The notes under the pieces: model-generated
The model's input: the letters and a program-made list of their open reading frames with translations, nothing else
What the model was told of the DNA's origin: nothing
Database searches by the model: none
Assembly (NCBI GenBank): GCA_020027215.1
Contig: JAHRAO010000006.1
Span: 1-64,000 of the forward strand
Length of the DNA: 64,000 nt
Direction: 5' to 3'
Source of the DNA: Gammaproteobacteria bacterium
GTDB taxonomy: Bacteria; Pseudomonadota; Gammaproteobacteria; JABABF01; JAHRAO01
Made by a program: the position numbers and the translations under genes
Shown here: positions 58,430 to 64,000 of the stretch, piece after piece
Layout: each line of letters opens with the position of its first letter
Numbering within the stretch: position 1 is the first letter of the stretch

Positions 58430-61059
58430 TTGAGCTTTCTGCCAATGCTTACGCACAATCACTGCGTCATATGTCCCAGCAAATGGACGAGCGCTTTCGT
58501 GAAAATGCACCCATTGCTCCCCTCATTGTTCAACGCGCCCGTTTTATTGACGGACTACTCCGTAAGGTATGGGATAAATTTCCGTGGCCCGAACAGAAAC
58601 ACATTAGTTTAGTGGCAGTCGGTGGTTATGGTCGCCAAGAATTACACCCCTATTCTGATATTGATTTGATGATATTGTTGGATGATTATTACGATACCTA
58701 CTATCACGAAATAATTGAAAAATTTCTCACTCATTTATGGGATAGCAATTTACCTATCGGGCATAGTGTGCGCTCAATGTCCGAGACGCGACAACAGGCA
58801 AACGATGATATTACCGTCATTACGAATCTAATGGAATCTCGGCTCCTTGCTGGATCTGCTCATTTGCATAGCAGAATGCTACAAGCCATTAGCCCGCAGA
58901 ATACATGGCCGTGTGATAAATTTTTTTTAGAAAAATGGTTTGAACAAAATGAACGTCATCGCCGTTATGCGAATACCGAATACAACCTTGAACCCGATGT
59001 CAAGGATTCTCCGGGAGGATTGCGCGATTTACAGACACTCGGCTGGATTGCCAAGCGGCTTTACGGCACTGCAAACTTGCAAGATTTAATGAACTGTGGG
59101 TTTTTAACCTCCGATATGGGATCGCGCATAAAAAGTGGGCGAGATTTCTTATGGCGTGTTCGCTACGGTTTGCACATGATCAGCCAACGTGCCGAAGACC
59201 GCCTACTCTTCCAACATCAACTCGTCTTAGCGAAGCTATTTCGATACGATGATGATGATGAGCAGTATCGCAATTTAGGTGTGGAGCGTTTTATGCAACA
59301 ATATTACCGTTGCGCAATGACCTTGGGTGAGATCAACGAAGTACTCTTGCAACGCACCAACGAACAGATCATCCATGCCAATATTAAACCCAATATTTGC
59401 CCCATCAACGAACGATTTGAAATTTACAACAACTATATTCGCGTGACCAACAAGAATATTTTTCACGAACACCCTTCTGCGCTCTTGGAAATTTTTCTCT
59501 TACTGGCACAAAATAAAGATATTGAAGGTATTGCCGCCGAAACCTTAATTATGCTACGCGATGCTCGCCATTTGATTGACGATCGCTTTCGCACAGATCC
59601 CATCAACACCGCATTATTTATAGATTTTTTGCGTGCACCGCACAATATGGCGCAACATCTCAATCGCATGAAACGACAAGGTATTTTAGAAAAGTATATC
59701 CCCGAAGTGGGCGATATTATTGGCATGATGCAATATGATTTGTTCCATGTTTATACGGTAGATGCACACACCATAAAAGTCATCAACAATATGTGTCACT
59801 TCTGCCAAGGGCTTGAACGCAAAAAATTCTCATTGGCAACTATTATTGCACAGCGATTAGATACCCCCGAACTACTCTATATTGCCGGTCTATTTCACGA
59901 TATTGGCAAAGGGCGTAAAGGCGACCACTCGCAATTGGGAGCTCAAGATGCTGACCGATTTTGTCGCCGGCATGGCTTAACTGAACGGGATACCCAGCTC
60001 GTGGTGTGGCTAGTCGAAAATCATCTGACAATGTCTCGGTTCATCAAACGCAAAGATATTTCTGAGCCCACAGTCATCCAAGAATTTTCCTCACTGGTAC
60101 AAGATATTCGCCATCTCAATTACTTATATGTTTTGACGATTGCCGACATCAATGCCACGAACCCGCAGCTCTGGACCAATTGGACGGCAACGCTACTGCG
60201 GCATCTCTATCTGCGCACTTATCGTGCTTTAAGGCGCGGTTTGACCCATCACATTGATCGTCAAGATATCATTACTGCCAATAAAGGTGCCTCTTATAAA
60301 AAATTAATCGCCATGAATTATACAAAGAGTGATATCCACAAATTATGGCAGAATATTGACAGCGAGTATTTTCTCAATACATCAAAAGAGGATGTCATTT
60401 GGCATACGACCGCTATTGTTGATCATCTTAACAATGATCAACCGCTCATTTTGGTCAAGGAAAGCACTCGGCGTGCATTTGAAGGTGCCACCCAAATTTT
60501 TACCTATTGTGCCGATGCCGATAATTTTTTTATCACTCTCACCAGCGTTTTGGATAAACTGCGCCTGAATATCCAAGACGCGCGTATTTTCCATACCGAC
60601 CACCACATGCAGTTGAGCACATTTTATGTACTCGATATTGATAATCAACCCTTACACGAAGAAGCAAAACACGAAATGATTCGCCAGTATCTGTCAGAAG
60701 CACTCCTCAAAATGTCGCCTAAACCATCTTCCACTTCTTCTTATATATTCCCCAGACGTATCCAAAACTTTAAGATCCCGACGCGGGTAAAAATGAATAT
60801 TTCTGAGACCGGCAAATACAATGTATTAGAAATTGTCGCCCTTGACCAGCCCGGAATTTTAGTGCGCGTCGCACATGTACTCTCCCAATATAAACTAAAA
60901 GCCAAAAGTGCGCACATTACAACATTAGGTGAGCGTGTAGAGGATATCTTTTACCTCAGCGATAGGCAAAATTCACCTGTGCGCGACCGAAAGATTTGTG
61001 CGGCAATAGAAAATACTCTTTTTGATCAGCTGAAATTAGAATACGAAAGTCCGGCATGA
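58426..61059 (+). CDS. glnD: Bifunctional uridylyltransferase/uridylyl-removing enzyme
   Basis: Modifies P-II proteins according to glutamine level and so sets nitrogen status. 877 residues. Nucleotidyltransferase: VGGYGRQELHPYSDIDLMIL. HD domain for deuridylylation: YIAGLFHDIGKGRKGDHSQL. Two C-terminal ACT domains: the first from about FFITLTSVLDKLRLNIQDAR, the second VLEIVALDQPGILVRVAHVL. Translationally coupled to map and to nth by 4 bp overlaps. Classic GlnB or GlnK is not in the window. Confidence 0.95.
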   Translation: MIELSANAYAQSLRHMSQQMDERFRENAPIAPLIVQRARFIDGLLRKVWDKFPWPEQKHISLVAVGGYGRQELHPYSDIDLMILLDDYYDTYYHEIIEKFLTHLWDSNLPIGHSVRSMSETRQQANDDITVITNLMESRLLAGSAHLHSRMLQAISPQNTWPCDKFFLEKWFEQNERHRRYANTEYNLEPDVKDSPGGLRDLQTLGWIAKRLYGTANLQDLMNCGFLTSDMGSRIKSGRDFLWRVRYGLHMISQRAEDRLLFQHQLVLAKLFRYDDDDEQYRNLGVERFMQQYYRCAMTLGEINEVLLQRTNEQIIHANIKPNICPINERFEIYNNYIRVTNKNIFHEHPSALLEIFLLLAQNKDIEGIAAETLIMLRDARHLIDDRFRTDPINTALFIDFLRAPHNMAQHLNRMKRQGILEKYIPEVGDIIGMMQYDLFHVYTVDAHTIKVINNMCHFCQGLERKKFSLATIIAQRLDTPELLYIAGLFHDIGKGRKGDHSQLGAQDADRFCRRHGLTERDTQLVVWLVENHLTMSRFIKRKDISEPTVIQEFSSLVQDIRHLNYLYVLTIADINATNPQLWTNWTATLLRHLYLRTYRALRRGLTHHIDRQDIITANKGASYKKLIAMNYTKSDIHKLWQNIDSEYFLNTSKEDVIWHTTAIVDHLNNDQPLILVKESTRRAFEGATQIFTYCADADNFFITLTSVLDKLRLNIQDARIFHTDHHMQLSTFYVLDIDNQPLHEEAKHEMIRQYLSEALLKMSPKPSSTSSYIFPRRIQNFKIPTRVKMNISETGKYNVLEIVALDQPGILVRVAHVLSQYKLKAKSAHITTLGERVEDIFYLSDRQNSPVRDRKICAAIENTLFDQLKLEYESPA

Positions 61060-61685
61060 ATATTACCGCACGCGCGGAGTATGTGCGTAATCATCTTGCG
61101 GCACTTTACCCTCACCCCCCTATTCCACTGCACCATCAAGATCCATATACCCTACTCATCGCTGTTATATTATCGGCACAATGCACCGATGCACGCGTCA
61201 ATAAAGTGACTCCTGCTCTTTTTAAGGTTGCGCATACGCCAGCACAAATGGCGCAATTGTCTGTGCAGCAGATCCACGCACTCATCGCGACCTGTGGATT
61301 AGCACCGACTAAATCGCGCTCAATATCTACTCTCTCCCAACTATTAGTTTCTCGTCATGCAGGGCACGTGCCGCGCACGCGTGCAGAATTAGAAGCCCTT
61401 CCCGGTGTTGGACGCAAAACCGCATCAGTGGTGTTGAGTCAGGCATTCGGGGAAGAAACTTTTCCGGTAGACACCCACATTTATCGGCTTGCTCGCCGGT
61501 GGAAGCTGAGCTGCGGCAAAAATACCGTGCACGTTGAAAACGATCTAAAACAATTATTTCCTTCTGTGCAATGGCGCGATTTGCATTTACAATTTATTTA
61601 CTACGGGCGCGAACATTGCACGGCACGTGGCTGTAATGGGCGTCAGTGTCCTATTTGTCATTATTTATCCCGAGAAAAAAATTAA
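61056..61685 (+). CDS. nth: Endonuclease III, variant cluster spacing
   Basis: DNA glycosylase/AP lyase for oxidised pyrimidines, 209 residues. VILSAQCTDARVNKVTP is the family motif; the helix-hairpin-helix with catalytic Lys and Asp is LEALPGVGRKTASVVLSQAF and FPVDTHIYRLARR. The C-terminal iron-sulfur Cys read EHCTARGCNGRQCPICHYLS, giving C-x4-C-x4-C-x2-C rather than C-x6-C-x2-C-x5-C of E. coli, as in a distinct Nth subgroup. Starts on the glnD stop (ATGA); stop overlaps tadA convergently by 4 bp. Confidence 0.93.
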   Translation: MNITARAEYVRNHLAALYPHPPIPLHHQDPYTLLIAVILSAQCTDARVNKVTPALFKVAHTPAQMAQLSVQQIHALIATCGLAPTKSRSISTLSQLLVSRHAGHVPRTRAELEALPGVGRKTASVVLSQAFGEETFPVDTHIYRLARRWKLSCGKNTVHVENDLKQLFPSVQWRDLHLQFIYYGREHCTARGCNGRQCPICHYLSREKN

Positions 61686-62152
61686 ATATTCACTTTTTTG
61701 CGTTTGTGGCGAAAGAATTCTTGCACCAATAATGCGCATTCGTCCGCTAATACCCCTTCCTCCCATTCAACACGATGGTTGCCATAGGCTCCATTGAGTA
61801 ATTGACAACAGCTGACAACAGCACCCGTTTTAGATTCACGGGCACCAAAAACTAAACGGGCAATACGCGCATGAATAAGCGCCGCCGCACACATTGCACA
61901 AGGTTCCAGCGTCACATAAAGTATGCTCTCGTTGAGACGATAATTACCCATATGCTGGGCGGCAACGCGAAGAGCAATAATTTCAGCATGTGCAGAAGGG
62001 TCTATTTTTCCAATGGGCTGGTTATAACCCTCCCCAATGCAGGTTCCATTGTGCACGACCAGTGCGCCAATGGGAACTTCTCCCGCACAGGGTGATTGTG
62101 CTGCCACGCGCAAGGCGTGGCGCATCCACAATTGATCATTATAGTGTTGCAT
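61682..62152 (-). CDS. tadA: tRNA-specific adenosine deaminase
   Basis: Deaminates A34 to inosine in tRNA-Arg. 156 residues with the zinc site HAEIIALRVAA (His, catalytic Glu) and PCAMCAAALIHARIARLVF (two Cys), GEVPIGALVV and FGARESKTGAVVS. Complete. Confidence 0.94.
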   Translation of the reverse strand: MQHYNDQLWMRHALRVAAQSPCAGEVPIGALVVHNGTCIGEGYNQPIGKIDPSAHAEIIALRVAAQHMGNYRLNESILYVTLEPCAMCAAALIHARIARLVFGARESKTGAVVSCCQLLNGAYGNHRVEWEEGVLADECALLVQEFFRHKRKKVNI

Positions 62153-62191
62153 GCGGGTCAGTACTGGCGATATATTGGTAGAGAGTCAAGT

Positions 62192-62863
62192 TTAATTATT
62201 TTTTACGGCAAATAATGCTAAGCTGTGTGCACTACGGTAAGCATGCAATCCATCACCATCTAAATTGAGCACGTGAATATGCGTGCAGTGCCTACGCAAA
62301 TACCGATAACTATCATAGAGAGAGTAAGTATAAACCCGCCCATCTGTTGCCGTATCGCGATATCGTTTGCCGCCGGTCAATACCCAATCAGTCGCCCGCC
62401 ATAATCCGCTCATATGCAGTAATTGTTTTATGGTGCGGGCAAGGCGATTGCCATGAGCATAGCAGTTCGCATCCGAAATAAATACGGCACGATTTGCGAC
62501 GCGCAACATCTCATTCACCGCACGGTAAGGTTGAGGAAGGTGATGCAGTAAGCCACAAGCACACACGACATCAAAAGAGCGGTTGGCGAAGGTTAAATTC
62601 ATTGCGTCACCTATAGCGATATCAGCTAATTTTTTCTGATCGCTCACCGTTTGTTGGCGGGGGTCACTGTCTATGGTGGATACGGTTAGATCCAGATCGG
62701 TTTGCTGAAGATATTGCGCTAATTCACCGCTCCCTCCACCAATATCCAATAAAGAATGCACTGGATAACTACGCAGCATTGCGTAGAGAAAACACAGCGT
62801 CATATAACCATCACCAAAATGTTGTGCGGTTGAAAAATCAGCCGCAGTACCCTTGCCTAACAT
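62192..62863 (-). CDS. SAM-dependent class I methyltransferase
   Basis: A 223-residue Rossmann methyltransferase. Motif I is LLDIGGGSGELAQYL, an acidic end of strand 2 in STIDSD, then AIGDAMNLTFANRSFDVVCA and CGLLHHL. Resembles UbiE-type small-molecule methyltransferases. Substrate unknown. Stands alone on the minus strand; starts ATG 62863. Confidence 0.8.
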   Translation of the reverse strand: MLGKGTAADFSTAQHFGDGYMTLCFLYAMLRSYPVHSLLDIGGGSGELAQYLQQTDLDLTVSTIDSDPRQQTVSDQKKLADIAIGDAMNLTFANRSFDVVCACGLLHHLPQPYRAVNEMLRVANRAVFISDANCYAHGNRLARTIKQLLHMSGLWRATDWVLTGGKRYRDTATDGRVYTYSLYDSYRYLRRHCTHIHVLNLDGDGLHAYRSAHSLALFAVKNN

Positions 62864-62988
62864 ATGCGCGTATTTATCGTCGATTCACAATCTGTCTATT
62901 CATCATTGTGGATGATGGCGTATAAACTCTGCTCGTATTCTCGCTCATTCAATGAAACTATATTTTTCGGTGCGACCAGTCCCAAATG

Positions 62989-63037
62989 AAGACCATTGCA
63001 TAGTGCATGTAACAAGACCATTGCATAGTGCATGTAA
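62989..63037. repeat. Two tandem copies of a 24-bp motif
   Basis: The 24-base motif AAGACCATTGCATAGTGCAT-GTAA occurs at 62989-63012 and again at 63014-63037 without change. Each copy contains the imperfect palindrome TGCATAGTGCA. The pair lies in the 267 bp gap between the methyltransferase start and the receptor end, about 130 bp upstream of the methyltransferase ATG. It could be an operator. Confidence 0.8.
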
Positions 63038-63130
63038 TTATAATGTGGCAACGCCCACAATCAATGCAAGCACAAGCATAAAAGAGGTTTAACTGCTAGT
63101 TTATTAAGTTTTTAGTATTATGAACCAATA

Positions 63131-64000
63131 CTAAAATTTAAAATTCAATTTTACTCCGTAATTTCGTCCGGGCAAAGGGAGATGATCTTTGACAAAAGAG
63201 GTATGATTGCGTGCAATTTCATTGAGTAGGTTTTTCCCATATACCGATAAAGTCATACCGACACTATCTTCTCTTAATAAAAATACTTTGGAAAACCTTA
63301 TATCCAACATTTCATAGCCACGCGTTGGGTTTTCTGTCGATGCGACTTTGTTTTGGTGCCCCACATCTTTTAAGCTGATGAGGAATTTCAGCCCCGCTTG
63401 CTTATAGTGATAGGCGACCTTGTAAAAATTGCGTGCTGCCACTAGCCGAGGGATATACCCACCATCGGCAAATGTGCCCGATACATCATCCCTTCCATAA
63501 GAAAGGGTCAGTTCACCTTTCGCAAGATGAAGTATTTGACCCAATTCAAATTCGTATCCTCGCAAACGAGCATTTTGCTGCCGATACGACGCTGGAATGA
63601 ACAAAGGGTGAATATTGGCATCTACAGGACCTTCATCCATGAGATATATATAATTATCTACCTCATTATTGAAGAATGTAATGGTGGTAAAAAAATCATT
63701 CACAATGACATCCACAGTCAAATCAACATTGTGTGCGCGTTCTGCGTGCAAGTGAGGGTGGCCTCTTTCAAATCGTTGCGTGGATAGATGTGGTCCATTG
63801 ATAAATAGCTCAACCGCTGCCGGCGCTCGCTCTACAAGCGACACGCCTAAAGTTGCTGTAAGATGATCGGTTATGTTGCGCCTTAAACCTAAGGCAACAC
63901 TCGTATTATTGTGTTGGCTCCTAAAATCCTGTTGATCGATCATTCCCTTTCGGGTCACGCGATCATGGCGCACTGCTCCATCAATGTGAATAGATGGGAA
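63131..64000 (-). CDS. TonB-dependent outer-membrane receptor, C-terminal part (cut by window edge)
   Basis: The frame is open to the window edge, so the plug and first strands lie beyond 64000. About 290 residues of beta-barrel are visible, with alternating aromatic strands, SLVERAPAAVELFINGPHL, RLRGYEFELGQILHL and the C-terminal phenylalanine (KLNFKF) needed for BAM assembly. The end RNHTSFVKDHLPLPGRNYGV is like a group that includes ZnuD zinc receptors, but the substrate is not certain (zinc, heme or siderophore). Confidence 0.88.
   Translation of the reverse strand, partial: FPSIHIDGAVRHDRVTRKGMIDQQDFRSQHNNTSVALGLRRNITDHLTATLGVSLVERAPAAVELFINGPHLSTQRFERGHPHLHAERAHNVDLTVDVIVNDFFTTITFFNNEVDNYIYLMDEGPVDANIHPLFIPASYRQQNARLRGYEFELGQILHLAKGELTLSYGRDDVSGTFADGGYIPRLVAARNFYKVAYHYKQAGLKFLISLKDVGHQNKVASTENPTRGYEMLDIRFSKVFLLREDSVGMTLSVYGKNLLNEIARNHTSFVKDHLPLPGRNYGVKLNFKF

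Noticed and set aside
62864-63130. Small RNA or tRNA in the gap upstream of the methyltransferase
   Set aside because: No cloverleaf or strong hairpin with T-run found; only the 24-bp tandem repeat stands out.

Overview
The window reads as gammaproteobacterial chromosome of moderate to low GC. The core genes support this: a complete nqrABCDEF operon with apbE, an rsmA-apaG-apaH-pdxA cluster, a DUF1820 gene, ftsEX, glnD and sbcB. I cannot name a genus. Housekeeping genes are tightly packed with many 1-8 bp overlaps. I saw no tRNA, rRNA or CRISPR array, and no stretch over 300 bp lacks a gene or gene remnant.

Positions 1-16.7 kb are an accessory island that ends directly downstream of glmS, the position where Tn7-type elements insert. 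Its left part (3-8062, + strand) is a defence-type operon: the C-terminal part of a type I restriction subunit HsdR, a 1551-residue helicase-nuclease (DUF4011/SF1/Vsr-like/DUF3320), a DUF5655 PD-(D/E)xK-like protein, a small gene whose two halves lie in different frames joined at a slippery heptamer, and a GIY-YIG protein. The middle part (8045-12775, - strand) is the remnant of a Mu-like prophage head region (gpI, decoration, gpT, gp36, gp37). In-frame stop codons interrupt gpI, gpT and a collagen-like gene. The right part (12885-16687, - strand) holds a Rex-like pair (cytosolic protein plus four-helix membrane protein), a three-Cys-motif protein (DUF5131) with its partner TcmP, and the beheaded start of an adenine methyltransferase gene. 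This right part is my best candidate for an undescribed antiphage module.

Positions 16.8-31.6 kb hold glmU-glmS (UDP-GlcNAc synthesis), pyrE, ftsE-ftsX, alr, an RND efflux pair, and an operon of a DUF1538 membrane protein, two P-II-like proteins and an unknown protein with a HEPN-like motif. Positions 31.6-38.5 kb are the Na+-translocating NADH:quinone reductase operon followed by its flavin transferase gene apbE.

Positions 38.6-49.4 kb hold a phosphatidyltransferase gene, an NCS1 permease remnant, a pepsin-like aspartic protease (rare in bacteria), a hydantoinase A/B pair in which hyuB appears to start at ATT, sbcB, class I fumarase, a coiled-coil membrane protein and a PuuD-like gene split by TGA. 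Positions 49.5-64 kb hold groESL behind a clear sigma-32 promoter, then apaH-apaG-rsmA-pdxA, DUF1820, a MATE exporter, prfB without the usual frameshift site, map-glnD-nth, tadA, a methyltransferase and the C-terminal part of a TonB-dependent receptor cut by the window edge.
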